This document shows positions 52,159 to 61,568 of a stretch of 64,000 nucleotides of DNA, one piece after another. Both the position numbers and the translations under genes were made by a program. Each line of letters starts with the position of its first letter. Within the stretch, counting starts at the first letter, position 1. This DNA is from an uncultured Oscillospiraceae bacterium (lineage in GTDB: Bacteria > Bacillota > Clostridia > Oscillospirales > Oscillospiraceae), in the NCBI GenBank assembly GCA_934552825.1, contig CAKTEQ010000006.1:22657-86656 (forward strand), given 5' to 3'. A model generated the notes under the pieces. The model was not told the DNA's origin. It worked only from the letters and a program-made list of their open reading frames with translations, and made no database searches.

Positions 52159-53394
52159 ATGAAAACAACATCTAAACAAGTACTCGCGCTGTTGCTGGCA
52201 CTGGTTCTGCTGTTGTCCCTTTACGCCTGTGCACAGAAGGCGCCTGACGAATCAAAAATGAGCACCGACGGGGCGGAATTTCCCACAGAGGCCGGCAAAT
52301 TAACGCCAGAAGAAGCTGCATCTCAGAATGGCGTGAGTGACCGCACATCACGTGACAATGCTGTGGATACACAGCCGGCGCAGTACGCATTTTCTCAGGA
52401 GGCTGAGACCACGCTTGGATGGCTGCGCGAAAGGATTAACTTTCCAATGACAATGTTTGGCGCAGCATACCTCGGTTATGTCGGCGGCCTGTTTGATGAT
52501 GGTTTCGAGGCGGGCTTCCCCGCGTGGCTGCGGGAAACTAATGAGGCGATGCTCCTCAAATACCCATTTATCGGGGAAATCGACGAGAACCACATCATCG
52601 GCGGAGCCGGACATCTATACTGCATCGTGCCGGTTGATAAAAATGCAACGGTTGCGATCAACCGTGTGCAGTGGAACGAGAAAACACAGACCGATGAGAT
52701 CACGGAGGTTCTCTATCGGTCGGAGACCGGCGAACCGGTGTTGCTCTTCGCAAATCTCGACGGCATTGCATATGAGGCCGATACACAGGTCTTTATAACT
52801 GACAACAACGGAAACTCCTGTGAATGGTACCCCTCGCTCGACGCAATGAGCTATCTTGCTCCGTGCGTGTCGGAAGACGGCGATTATATTTCGTTTGACT
52901 TTACGGAATATGCCTGGTATGACGCCCCGTCTGAATTTGCCGAGTGGCTTGCCGATGGCTGGTTGGGCATGACCGCGCTCGGTCTTGCCGGATCGCAGAG
53001 CTCGGGTATGGGCTGGATTACATCAACCATGGCGGGAGAGGGCAGCCGTTATGCCGATTTCTCGCTGCGTTTTTATCCGGACGATGAGACCGGCGGCATG
53101 GTCGATCTGGATTGGGCGTACGAAGACAGTACCGACTTTGATGAGATGTGGAGCGGTTTCTGGACGATCCAAACCGTCTTGGATGGGCCGAGCTATGTGA
53201 CGCTCAGCCTGTCGCTTGTGGGCGGCAAAAACTACGGTGTCACGGACGGTCCGATGTATCTGTGTGAGACCTATCCCCTCCTGATTAGCCCGAGCGGCAC
53301 GGAACTGCTGATCGGCGCGGGTGAGAGTGGCATTTGCCTGCCGTTTATGTCGAAAAGCACAACAGCATGTGTACTGACACTTGCCGCAGGATAG
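52159..53394 (+). CDS. Uncharacterised large lipoprotein
   Basis: 411 residues. Lipobox SLYAC (Cys about 24), a low-complexity acidic linker (about 25-75), then a compact ~330-residue domain rich in Trp/Tyr and Gly. Motifs seen but unassigned: GAAYLGYVGGLFD, GEIDENHIIGGAGHLYCIVP and LFANLDGIAYEADTQVFITDNNGN. It resembles the other surface lipoproteins of the island in composition. ATG 52159 follows AAGGAG. The last gene of the plus-strand run, followed by a large hairpin. Confidence 0.75.
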   Translation: MKTTSKQVLALLLALVLLLSLYACAQKAPDESKMSTDGAEFPTEAGKLTPEEAASQNGVSDRTSRDNAVDTQPAQYAFSQEAETTLGWLRERINFPMTMFGAAYLGYVGGLFDDGFEAGFPAWLRETNEAMLLKYPFIGEIDENHIIGGAGHLYCIVPVDKNATVAINRVQWNEKTQTDEITEVLYRSETGEPVLLFANLDGIAYEADTQVFITDNNGNSCEWYPSLDAMSYLAPCVSEDGDYISFDFTEYAWYDAPSEFAEWLADGWLGMTALGLAGSQSSGMGWITSTMAGEGSRYADFSLRFYPDDETGGMVDLDWAYEDSTDFDEMWSGFWTIQTVLDGPSYVTLSLSLVGGKNYGVTDGPMYLCETYPLLISPSGTELLIGAGESGICLPFMSKSTTACVLTLAAG

Positions 53395-53425
53395 TAAGCA
53401 AACCGAGATCATAGTGTTTGGCAGC

Positions 53426-53504
53426 AATGCAGCAAAAGCGCAGCAATTTTATCTTTCGCAGATTCAATATGCGGAATGTAAGATTGCTGCGCTTTTGCTG
53501 CATT
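53426..53504. repeat. 22-bp perfect inverted repeat with internal hairpin
   Basis: Arms 53426-53447 and 53483-53504 are exact reverse complements, separated by 35 bases that include a CGCA/TGCG mini-stem. No T-run follows, so it is not a simple terminator. It may be a small miniature element or a structured 3' end of the lipoprotein mRNA. Confidence 0.8.
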
Positions 53505-54118
53505 TGGGGCGATCCCACCTTGACAAATTTTATCCCAGAAGGTCATCCTCCAAAGATATACAGATGAGCACAATTTAATTATCTCCTTTTACCCGTTCTC
53601 ATCGAACGGACTGCCGATGTCAAATCATCGCCACCAGCACGCAGTTTCCCCCAGAGCCCTCAAGCAGAGCGGCCTCAGCATACGCACGGCATCCACGCTG
53701 CCGGCAGACTGCGGTCAGCATAAAAATCACCACAAGAAGAAACGAAAACTGCACGCAGAAAAAACTAGAGCTTGTGTCCCCAGCCACAAACAGGATCTCA
53801 CGTAAGCGCACAAAATAAAATCAAGGAATTCTGTGATTTGTCGCGAAGCAAAACAGAGGACTGATATCCTCCAAAATGCAGTAACCGTTGGTGCAGTCAT
53901 GTCTCTCATCACCTCTCGGATATACAAGCAGTGGATGCCCAATATGAACACTCACAATACTGCTTAAAGTCATGTAGTCACCTTCGGAGAGGTGCAAGCA
54001 TGAAACTCTCCGGAGCCTATAATATCTACGAGTTTTTAACTTCCTGCAAGTTGCTGCTGCACCCTAACAGTTGTTTAAAATGAGTAAAGCTTTAATTTAT
54101 ATTTGTCTGCCTGTGATA

Positions 54119-54147
54119 TTGCCTGCAGCGCCCTACTAATATAAAAT
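54119..54147 (+). promoter_or_regulatory. Promoter of feoAB
   Basis: TTGCCT and TAAAAT with 17-base spacing, 37 bases before the start codon. A palindromic Fur box is not evident. Confidence 0.5.
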
Positions 54148-54183
54148 ATACAAGGATGAATACAACTTGATAATGGAGGATAT

Positions 54184-56592
54184 ATGGGTACACTCAATGA
54201 TTTAAAGGTGGGGCACAGCGGAGTCATCGTATCCGTCGGCGGCAGCTCCCCCACCGTAAGGCGCAGGCTCATAGACATGGGGCTTACTCCCGGCACGGAG
54301 ATAACCGTGCGCAAGGTGGCCCCTTTCGGCGATCCGCTGGAAGTCAGGCTCAGGGGCTATGAGCTCTCCCTGCGAAAAGAATCCGCCGCCCAGATCGTCA
54401 TACGTGACAAGGGCGGCGCTCACAACAAAAAGCGCAAGGTATACGGTCCTTATCCCGGAGAGCGCCAGCCTTCGCCAGAAATGCTAAGGCTCATGCGTCA
54501 GGCCCACATACACGAGCTCGAGCAGCACAAGACAAACTATGACCACAATGAGCACGACCGCCGAGATATGCATATAGCTCTCGTGGGCAACCCTAACTGC
54601 GGCAAGACCACCCTCTTCAACGCTCTCACCGGCTCGAACCAGTATGTCGGCAACTGGCCCGGCGTAACGGTCGAAAAGAAGGAAGGGCGCGCCGAGGCAG
54701 ATGATGGAAAAGTCTTTACCGTAGTGGACCTGCCCGGCATTTATTCTCTCTCGCCCTATTCCCAGGAGGAGATAGTCGCGAGAGACTATATCATAAAAGA
54801 ACGTCCCGATGCCATAATCAACATCGTGGACGCAACAAATATCGAGCGCAACCTCTATCTTACAATGCAGCTACTGGAGCTGGAGCGGCCCATGGTCCTC
54901 GCCCTCAACTTCATGGACGAGGTGGAGAAAGCGGGAGACAAGATAGACTGTGAGCGTCTGTCCCGCGAGCTTGGCATTCCCGTCATCCCTATCTCTGCCC
55001 GGAGCGGTGATAATCTGGACGAGCTTCTCACCACGGCTCATCTACAGATGCACGTGGGCTTTAATCTTGAACCGGACGATCTCTACGACGAGTACACCCA
55101 CGAGATACACCACCGCATCGGCGCGCTGATCCATGACAGGGCTTACGCCGCCGGCATTCCCGCTCACTGGGCCTCCATAAAGCTCATTGAAGGAGACAGG
55201 CTGGTCCAGGATAGCCTTGGGCTGGACGAGACAACGCTGGATAAGATCCGGATAATAAAGGCGGAATACGCCTCCGCCGCCAGGGAGATGGGGGACTGCG
55301 AAACTATGATAGCAGACAGCAGATACAGCTTTATCGAGAGCGTGGTATCAGTATCCGTAACAAAAAAGCCCTCGGACAAACTCACCGCCACAGAGCGTAT
55401 AGATAAAGTTGTCACGAGCAAGGTCTTTGCAGTGCCGATCTTTCTTCTGATGATGCTGCTCATGTTCTGGGTCACCTTTGGTCCAATAGGCTCCTGGCTG
55501 TCCGAAGGTGTAGGCTGGCTCGTGGGCGATCTGTTCGCCGGCTTTGTGTCGGGACTGCTCTCCTCCGCTCCGGCGTGGCTGAACAGTCTCGTTGTGGACG
55601 GCGTCATCGGCGGTGTCGGCGGTGTCCTGTCCTTCCTGCCCCAGATAGCGCTGCTGTTCCTCTTCCTCTCTGTCCTTGAGGACAGCGGATATATGGCGCG
55701 CGCTGCATTTATCATGGACCGACTCCTGCGTCATTTCGGTCTCTCCGGAAAGGCCTTCATCCCTATGCTCATGGGCTTCGGATGTACAGTTCCCGCTGTT
55801 ATGGGCGCACGTACAATGGAGAGCGAAAAGGACAGCCGTATGACCATAATGCTGCTGCCATTTATGAGCTGCTCGGCGAAGCTCCCGGTCTACGGCCTGA
55901 TAGCCTCTGCATTTTTTGCGGGGAAGGCGGGCTTTGTGGTCTTTGGGCTGTACATATTCGGCCTGCTCCTCGCCATACTCTCAGGAATAATATTCAAACA
56001 CACTCTCTTCAAAGGTGAACCCGCGCCCTTTGTCATGGAGCTTCCCCCCTACCGCATGCCCAAGGCGAGCAACACGCTCCTGCATATCTGGGAGAAAGTC
56101 AGGGGCTTTCTCGTAAAGGCGGGCACTATAATCCTCTCCATGAGTGTCATACTCTGGTTCCTCCAGAGCTTTGACGGGCATCTGAACATGGTCGCTGACA
56201 GCGGGGAGAGCATTCTCGGCGCCATCGGCGGCTTCATCGCCCCGGCACTCAAGCCCCTGGGCTTCGGCACCTGGCAGGCAGCCGTGGCGCTCCTCACAGG
56301 CATCATCGCCAAGGAAAGCGTCGTGGCGTCCATGGCCATGTTTTACGGCTTCAGCCTTCAGGCGAGCGGTTCCGCCGTTGCGGCAGCGCTCTCAGGCACC
56401 TTTGCTTCTCCCGCGGCGGCGCTGGCATTTCTTGTCTTTGTGTTGCTCTACGTCCCCTGCGTCGCGGCATTGAGCACCATGCGCCGGGAGCTCGGCAGCA
56501 GAAAGTGGCTTTGGGTGAGCATAGCGTGGCAGCTTCTCTCGGCTTACATTGCCTCCTTTGCCGTGTTTCATATCGCCTCTCTCTTCATCTGA
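54184..56592 (+). CDS. feoB: Ferrous iron transporter FeoB with fused N-terminal FeoA
   Basis: 802 residues. A FeoA SH3-like domain (about 1-76) is fused by a charged linker to the FeoB G domain, with GNPNCGKT at 135-142, G3 VVDLPGIYSLS and the G4-type LNFMDE. A helical GDI-like region and the C-terminal membrane part (about 415-800) with Gate motifs follow, including the conserved GFGCTVPAVM and SCSAKLPVYG blocks. It imports Fe(II). Fusion of FeoA and FeoB occurs in several anaerobes; here no separate feoA or feoC is seen. ATG 54184 follows GGAGG. Confidence 0.95.
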   Translation: MGTLNDLKVGHSGVIVSVGGSSPTVRRRLIDMGLTPGTEITVRKVAPFGDPLEVRLRGYELSLRKESAAQIVIRDKGGAHNKKRKVYGPYPGERQPSPEMLRLMRQAHIHELEQHKTNYDHNEHDRRDMHIALVGNPNCGKTTLFNALTGSNQYVGNWPGVTVEKKEGRAEADDGKVFTVVDLPGIYSLSPYSQEEIVARDYIIKERPDAIINIVDATNIERNLYLTMQLLELERPMVLALNFMDEVEKAGDKIDCERLSRELGIPVIPISARSGDNLDELLTTAHLQMHVGFNLEPDDLYDEYTHEIHHRIGALIHDRAYAAGIPAHWASIKLIEGDRLVQDSLGLDETTLDKIRIIKAEYASAAREMGDCETMIADSRYSFIESVVSVSVTKKPSDKLTATERIDKVVTSKVFAVPIFLLMMLLMFWVTFGPIGSWLSEGVGWLVGDLFAGFVSGLLSSAPAWLNSLVVDGVIGGVGGVLSFLPQIALLFLFLSVLEDSGYMARAAFIMDRLLRHFGLSGKAFIPMLMGFGCTVPAVMGARTMESEKDSRMTIMLLPFMSCSAKLPVYGLIASAFFAGKAGFVVFGLYIFGLLLAILSGIIFKHTLFKGEPAPFVMELPPYRMPKASNTLLHIWEKVRGFLVKAGTIILSMSVILWFLQSFDGHLNMVADSGESILGAIGGFIAPALKPLGFGTWQAAVALLTGIIAKESVVASMAMFYGFSLQASGSAVAAALSGTFASPAAALAFLVFVLLYVPCVAALSTMRRELGSRKWLWVSIAWQLLSAYIASFAVFHIASLFI

Positions 56593-56603
56593 TTTTACTC
56601 ATT

Positions 56604-56640
56604 ACCTGCCCGGTGGAAAACCCGGGCAGGTGCTTTTTTA
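56604..56640 (+). terminator. Terminator of feoAB
   Basis: 10-bp perfect stem (56604-56613 with 56622-56631) and GCTTTTTT tail. Confidence 0.88.
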
Positions 56641-56744
56641 CGTTAAATGTCCCATTTATCGCCCGCTATGTGTGCAAAAATAATGATGAAATAGTCCGAA
56701 AAGTGTGCTATTATAATATGTATATTTTCAGTCAGGAGGTCACT

Positions 56745-57323
56745 ATGGACAATGGTTTTTTTGCCCTTATCTCGCGTATGAAAAACATATCCCGGTGGAG
56801 CCTTATGCGCAACACCTTTCCGGACAATGTCCAGGAGCACAGCCACACTGTCGCCGTGCTCGCCCATGCCCTCGCCGTCATCCGGCGGGACGTATACTCC
56901 GGGGATATTGACCCCAACGCCGTGGCGGTGGCTGCCCTGTACCATGATGCACCCGAAATACTCACGGGTGACCTTCCCACCCCGGTGAAATACCACAACC
57001 CGGATATAATGAATGCATACAAGCAGGTGGAGCACGCCGCCAGCGAAAAGCTCTTAAGTCTCCTGCCTGAGGAGATGAAGGCGGCTTTCCGGGATGCTTT
57101 GATGCCTCAGGATGAGGAGATCCTCCGTCTTGTCAAGGGTGCGGACAAGCTTTCCGCATATATCAAATGCACCGAGGAGCTCCGCGCCGGGAACAATGAA
57201 TTCCGTCTAGCTGCCAATCAAACCCACACCGCCCTTGTGGAGATGAAGCTGCCCGAGGTGGACTACTTCCTCCTCAACTTCATGCCGGCATTTGAAGTTA
57301 CACTGGACGAAATTACATTATAA
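56745..57323 (+). CDS. YfbR-like HD-domain 5'-nucleotidase
   Basis: 192 residues, the usual YfbR length. HD motif residues are visible: VQEHSH near residue 30, LYHDAPEILTGD near 70, and the later D in VKGADKLSAYIKC. YfbR enzymes remove the phosphate from deoxynucleoside 5'-monophosphates. ATG 56745 is preceded by CAGGAGG; the longer open frame overlaps the feoAB terminator and is not used. It is 21 bases upstream of the ACT protein gene and probably cotranscribed. Confidence 0.9.
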   Translation: MDNGFFALISRMKNISRWSLMRNTFPDNVQEHSHTVAVLAHALAVIRRDVYSGDIDPNAVAVAALYHDAPEILTGDLPTPVKYHNPDIMNAYKQVEHAASEKLLSLLPEEMKAAFRDALMPQDEEILRLVKGADKLSAYIKCTEELRAGNNEFRLAANQTHTALVEMKLPEVDYFLLNFMPAFEVTLDEITL

Positions 57324-57344
57324 TCATCATAAGGAGAGATAAAA

Positions 57345-57614
57345 ATGCGCGCTATAATCACCGTTTCCAGCATCGACGCCGTGGGCATCATCGCAAAGAT
57401 ATCCACATATTTGGCGGGGAACAACATAAATATTCTGGACATCAACCAGACCATCATGGGTGAATTCTTCACTATGATAATGCTCGTGGACACGAGCGCC
57501 GCAGCGATCCCCTTTGCCGAGTTTGTGGACGGCATCGACGCTCTCGCAGACGCGAACAACCTGAAAATACACGTCCAGCGTGAGGACATTTTCAACACCA
57601 TGCACAGGATCTGA
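57345..57614 (+). CDS. ACT-domain regulatory protein (UPF0237/GcvR-like)
   Basis: 89 residues, one complete ACT domain (IITVSSIDAVGIIAKIS, then NINILDINQTIMGEFFTMIMLVD). Such proteins bind amino acids or partner proteins. Its gene is 13 bases upstream of the UPF0210 gene, an association found in many bacteria and archaea, suggesting they work together. Start at 57345 follows GGAGAG. Confidence 0.92.
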   Translation: MRAIITVSSIDAVGIIAKISTYLAGNNINILDINQTIMGEFFTMIMLVDTSAAAIPFAEFVDGIDALADANNLKIHVQREDIFNTMHRI

Positions 57615-57627
57615 GGAGGTAAAGCAA

Positions 57628-58989
57628 ATGTCCACCATTCTTAATCCCGGCGAAATAATGCAGACCATCAACATGATCGATCAGCAGCACCTGGATATCC
57701 GCACCATAACTATGGGCATATCCCTGCGGGACTGCGCGGACCCCGATCCCGCCGCCTGCTGCCGTAAGATCTATGACAAGATAACCCGTTACGCCGAAAA
57801 CCTCGTCTCCACCGGCAACGCCATCGAAAAGGAGTTCGGCATACCTATTATAAATAAGCGCATTTCCGTGACTCCCCTCTCCCTCGTGACGGAGAGCTGT
57901 GACACAAACGATTACGTCCCCTTCGCCGTTGCGCTGGACAACGCCGCCAAGGCGGTGGGCGTGAACTTCATCGGCGGCATGTCCGCCCTGGTGCAGAAGG
58001 GCTTCACAAACGGGGAGCGTAAGTTCATCGCCTCCCTGCCCGAGGCTCTCGCCGCCACCGAGTATGTCTGCTCCAGCGTGAACGTCGCCACCACCCGCGC
58101 CGGCATCAACATGGACGCCGTAAAGCTCATGGGTCAGGTCGTCAAGCAGACCGCCGCCATCACCCCCGGCGCCATCGGCTGCGCCAAGCTCGTGGTGTTC
58201 GCAAACGCTGTGGAGGACAACCCCTTCATGGCCGGCGCCTTCCACGGCGTAGGTGAGGGCGAATGCGTCATCAACGTGGGCGTGTCCGGTCCCGGTGTTG
58301 TGCACCACGCCCTCCAGAATGTGAAGGGCGAACCCTTCGACGTGGTGGCAGAGACTATAAAAAAGACCGCCTTTCGCATAACCCGCATGGGCCAGCTTGT
58401 AGCTCAGGAGGCCTCCCGCCGGCTTAATGTGCCCTTCGGCATAGTCGATCTCTCCCTCGCCCCCACCCCCGCCATTGGGGACAGTGTGGCGGATATCCTG
58501 GAAGAGATGGGGCTCGAGTCCTGCGGTACTCACGGCACCACCGCGGCGCTGGCGCTTCTTAACGACGCTGTGAAAAAGGGCGGCGTCATGGCGTCCAGCC
58601 ATGTGGGCGGTCTCAGCGGCGCCTTCATCCCCGTGAGCGAGGACGCCGGCATGATAGCCGCAGCCGAGCGGGGCAGTCTGCACCTGGATAAACTTGAAGC
58701 TATGACCTGTGTCTGCTCCGTGGGGCTCGACATGATAGCCGTCCCCGGGGACACGACGGCGGAGACCATCTCCGCCATCATCGCGGACGAGGCCGCCATC
58801 GGCGTTGCCAACCAGAAGACCACAGCCGTGCGCGTCATTCCCGCACCTGGCAGCAAGGTCGGGGACCGGGTGGACTTCGGCGGACTTCTCGGCACGGCTC
58901 CGGTCATGGAGGTGCACCCCTTCTCCAGCAAGGCTTTCATCGACCGGGGTGGACGCATTCCCGCGCCCATAAACAGTCTGAAGAACTGA
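57628..58989 (+). CDS. UPF0210 (PFL family) protein
   Basis: 453 residues. Glycyl-radical-like PFL-family fold, but without the Gly-radical loop; conserved blocks TITMGISLRDCAD, NKRISVTPLSLV, NFIGGMSALVQKG and VIPAPGSKVGDRVDFGG. Function unproven; the ACT partner suggests an amino-acid-responsive role. ATG 57628 follows GGAGG and lies 13 bases after the ACT stop. Terminator at 59000. Confidence 0.92.
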   Translation: MSTILNPGEIMQTINMIDQQHLDIRTITMGISLRDCADPDPAACCRKIYDKITRYAENLVSTGNAIEKEFGIPIINKRISVTPLSLVTESCDTNDYVPFAVALDNAAKAVGVNFIGGMSALVQKGFTNGERKFIASLPEALAATEYVCSSVNVATTRAGINMDAVKLMGQVVKQTAAITPGAIGCAKLVVFANAVEDNPFMAGAFHGVGEGECVINVGVSGPGVVHHALQNVKGEPFDVVAETIKKTAFRITRMGQLVAQEASRRLNVPFGIVDLSLAPTPAIGDSVADILEEMGLESCGTHGTTAALALLNDAVKKGGVMASSHVGGLSGAFIPVSEDAGMIAAAERGSLHLDKLEAMTCVCSVGLDMIAVPGDTTAETISAIIADEAAIGVANQKTTAVRVIPAPGSKVGDRVDFGGLLGTAPVMEVHPFSSKAFIDRGGRIPAPINSLKN

Positions 58990-58999
58990 ACCTGTATAA

Positions 59000-59044
59000 C
59001 CCCTCCGGACTTAGGCCGCCTGGCCTAAGTCCGGAGGGGTTTCC
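59000..59044 (+). terminator. Terminator of the UPF0210 operon
   Basis: 18-bp perfect stem (59000-59017 with 59022-59039), four-base loop and TTTC tail. Confidence 0.92.
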
Positions 59045-59105
59045 TGTTGTGCCCCGGAGCGGAATATGATATCATTTATTCAGAATATCATTGGGAGGTA
59101 TAACT

Positions 59106-61025
59106 ATGAAAATACACAGACGCATACTCGCGCTGCTCATGACCGCGGCGCTCTGCCTCTGCCTCTGCCCCGCCGCCTTTGCCGACTCCCCCGTAACGGT
59201 GGCGACCATACTCTTCACCCACGATATGCATTCTCATCTGCTCCCCGCGCAGGACGAGACCGGCACGTCCTACGGCGGCTACGCCCGCCTGCTCAGCGCC
59301 ATAGAGGTGCAGAAGTCCCTGTATCCGGACGCTCTGCTGGTGGATGGCGGCGACTTCTCCATGGGCTCCCTTTTCCAGACCACATACTCTGCCACAGCTT
59401 CGGAGCTGCGCGTAATGGGTGCCCTGGGCTACGACGCAACCACCTTCGGCAATCACGAGTATGACTACCGGGCTTCCGGGCTTGCGAAAATGCTCAATGC
59501 CGCCGCTGCCAGCGGCGACCCTCTCCCCGCCATCGTCGAGGCGAACTACCTCCCCCCGGCTGAGGGCGAAGAGGGTTACGGCGAGGACGCCCGGGCAGTA
59601 TGGGACGCTTTCGAGAACTACGGCGTCGAGGACTATGTCCTCATTCAGCGGGGCGGCATCTGGTACGCAGTGTTCGGCATAATGGGCGAGGACTCCGACG
59701 AGTGTGCCCCCATGTCCGGCATGGTACTCCATGACCGATTTGAGGTCGCCCAGACTGTAGTAGACGCCGCCCGCGCCGAATGCTATGAAATCTACGGCGT
59801 GCAGCCCCTTGTGGTATGCCTGTCACATTCCGGCACGCAGGATGGCAAGGGCGAGGACTACGACCTCGCCAAAAAGGTCACAGGCATCGACCTCATCGTC
59901 TCCGGGCATACCCACACAACGCTCGCCGAGCCGATACAGGTCGGCGGCACATGGATAGTCTCCGCCGGTGAATACTCCAAGAATCTGGGCGTCGTCACCA
60001 TGGACTACTCCCCGGACGGCACCGTCGCCCTCACGGGGTACAAGCTCATCCCCATTGACGACTCTCTCACCGGCGACGCTCAGATAAACGAGCTCGTGGA
60101 GACGTACAAGGAGGAGGTCGAGGCGAATTATCTCAGCCTCTTTGGTCTTGAGTTCGACCAGGTCATAACCCATAACCCGTATCTCTTCGACAGCGTTGAC
60201 CAGGTTTACGCCACCTCACATGAGTCCACGCTGGGCAACCTCTTCTCTGACGCCTACAAGTGGGCTGCGGAACAGGCGAACGGCGTGAAAGTCGATATCG
60301 CCCTCACGGCGTCCGGAGTTATCCGGGAGTCCATTCCCGAGGGTGACGTCACGGTCTCCCAGGTGTTCAACGCCGCTTCCCTCGGCATCGGCGCCGACGA
60401 GATCCCCGGTTATCCCCTCGTGGAGGTTTACATAACAGGCGCGGATGTGAAAAATCTGCTTGAGGTGGACGCCTCTGTCTACCCCATCATGAGCGCCGCC
60501 CAGATATTCCCCTCCGGCGTGGAGTACTCCTTCAATACAAGCCGCATGATGTTCAACAAGGTGGACTACGCAGCCCTGCGCCTGGAGGACGGCACCACGG
60601 CGGAGATCCAGGACGATCAGCTTTACTGCATCGTCACAGGGCTCTACTGCGGTCAGATGCTCGGCGCCGTGGAGAGCAAGTCCTTCGGGCTGCTCTCGGT
60701 AACGCCCCGGGACGCGGACGGAAACATAATAGACATGGCAAACCTGGAGGACTACATCATCCACGACAAAAATGGCAAAGAGGTCAAGGAATGGCATGCT
60801 ATTGCCATGTATCTTGGGAATATGGGCGGTGAAATAGACGAGGAATATTCCCGGACCGACGGCAGAAAGCAGGTTTATAGCAGCCTCAGCCCAGTAAAAA
60901 TGCTCCGGGGCGCAAACAAGTTCACGTATATCGCCATCGCGGTCATTCTTGTGCTTATACTTGTCATCGTGCTCATAGTACGGTGCATCATTCGCCGGAT
61001 AAAGCGCCGCAGGAAGAATAAATAA
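59106..61025 (+). CDS. Membrane-anchored 5'-nucleotidase family phosphohydrolase
   Basis: 639 residues, secreted. Signal peptide (about 1-26), calcineurin-like metallophosphoesterase domain with HDMHSHL, GGDFSMGSLF, GNHEYDYR, SHSG and GHTHT blocks, then the 5'-nucleotidase C-terminal domain (substrate lid, about 335-560). A C-terminal membrane helix (about 607-628) is followed by a basic tail (RRIKRRRKNK). It should hydrolyse extracellular nucleotides or cyclic nucleotides at the cell surface. ATG 59106 follows GGGAGG. Monocistronic between terminators. Confidence 0.92.
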   Translation: MKIHRRILALLMTAALCLCLCPAAFADSPVTVATILFTHDMHSHLLPAQDETGTSYGGYARLLSAIEVQKSLYPDALLVDGGDFSMGSLFQTTYSATASELRVMGALGYDATTFGNHEYDYRASGLAKMLNAAAASGDPLPAIVEANYLPPAEGEEGYGEDARAVWDAFENYGVEDYVLIQRGGIWYAVFGIMGEDSDECAPMSGMVLHDRFEVAQTVVDAARAECYEIYGVQPLVVCLSHSGTQDGKGEDYDLAKKVTGIDLIVSGHTHTTLAEPIQVGGTWIVSAGEYSKNLGVVTMDYSPDGTVALTGYKLIPIDDSLTGDAQINELVETYKEEVEANYLSLFGLEFDQVITHNPYLFDSVDQVYATSHESTLGNLFSDAYKWAAEQANGVKVDIALTASGVIRESIPEGDVTVSQVFNAASLGIGADEIPGYPLVEVYITGADVKNLLEVDASVYPIMSAAQIFPSGVEYSFNTSRMMFNKVDYAALRLEDGTTAEIQDDQLYCIVTGLYCGQMLGAVESKSFGLLSVTPRDADGNIIDMANLEDYIIHDKNGKEVKEWHAIAMYLGNMGGEIDEEYSRTDGRKQVYSSLSPVKMLRGANKFTYIAIAVILVLILVIVLIVRCIIRRIKRRRKNK

Positions 61026-61099
61026 GAACAATAGAATTTGTCTAACCGATTTAAGGGCGCACAGCTATACACCTTTTGATGTACCGTGTGAGCGTCCCT

Positions 61100-61149
61100 T
61101 GCCTCTCCCTTTGGGGGAGGTGGCCGAGCGCAGCGAGGACGGAGAGGGT
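61100..61149 (+). repeat. Left terminal repeat of a DUF559-carrying cassette
   Basis: Contains CTCTCCCTTTGGG, a GC-rich middle and ends GGAGAGGGT, directly before the DUF559 start codon. Its outer part is an inverted copy of 61484-61528, so the two flank the gene as terminal repeats. Confidence 0.7.
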
Positions 61150-61154
61150 AAACA

Positions 61155-61481
61155 ATGACCATACCAAAAGACAATGCCCAATTAGAAAATGCCCGTCGGC
61201 TTCGCAGGGAGATGACACCCCACGAACGTAAGCTCTGGTATCTTTTTCTGCGCAAATATCCAGTAAAGATTTACAAACAGCGGATTATCGGCAGATTCAT
61301 CGTGGATTTTTACTGTGCTTCGGCCAGCCTGGTCATTGAATTGGACGGATCTCAACATTATGACCCCCAGGGGCTTGCTTATGATACTGAACGTTCGCAA
61401 TTCTTGATGGCTCAGGGATATCGACAGGGATTTTCGTGGTGTGTGCACACAAATTGATCTTATTATTCAAAAAAGGCTGCA
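61155..61481 (+). pseudogene. DUF559 (Vsr-like) endonuclease, frameshifted near the C-terminus
   Basis: The frame from ATG 61155 encodes a clear DUF559 N-terminus (REMTPHERKLWYLFLRK, IGRFIVDFYCAS, IELDGSQHY) and then ends abnormally (QGFSWCVHTN) at 61457. The family's C-terminal motif (DIDRDFRGVCTQIDLII) is found in another frame at about 61421-61470, so roughly 20 bases have been lost or the frame shifted after MAQGY. DUF559 proteins resemble very-short-patch and restriction endonucleases. The gene sits between inverted repeats and starts 5 bases after the left one. Confidence 0.75.
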
Positions 61482-61483
61482 AT

Positions 61484-61528
61484 ACCCTCTCAGTCACCTG
61501 CGGTGACAGCTCTCCCAAAGGGAGAGCC
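61484..61528 (-). repeat. Right terminal repeat of the DUF559-carrying cassette
   Basis: ACCCTCTCAGTCACC... ending in GGGAGAGCC. Reverse complement opens CTCTCCCTTTGGG and ends AGAGGGT, matching the left repeat at both ends but differing in the middle. Confidence 0.7.
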
Positions 61529-61568
61529 AAGGGTCTGTATCCCGTTACATAGCATGTTGGCATGAGAA

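Larger units (their letters stand above)
53395..54183. other. Gene-free right edge of the island, up to feoAB
   Basis: About 790 bases. It contains a 22-bp inverted repeat (53426-53504) and small hairpins near 53981-53996 and 53980-54020. Short open frames have no ribosome site. The feoAB promoter (TTGCCT 54119-54124, 17 bases, TAAAAT 54142-54147) lies at its right end. Confidence 0.5.
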
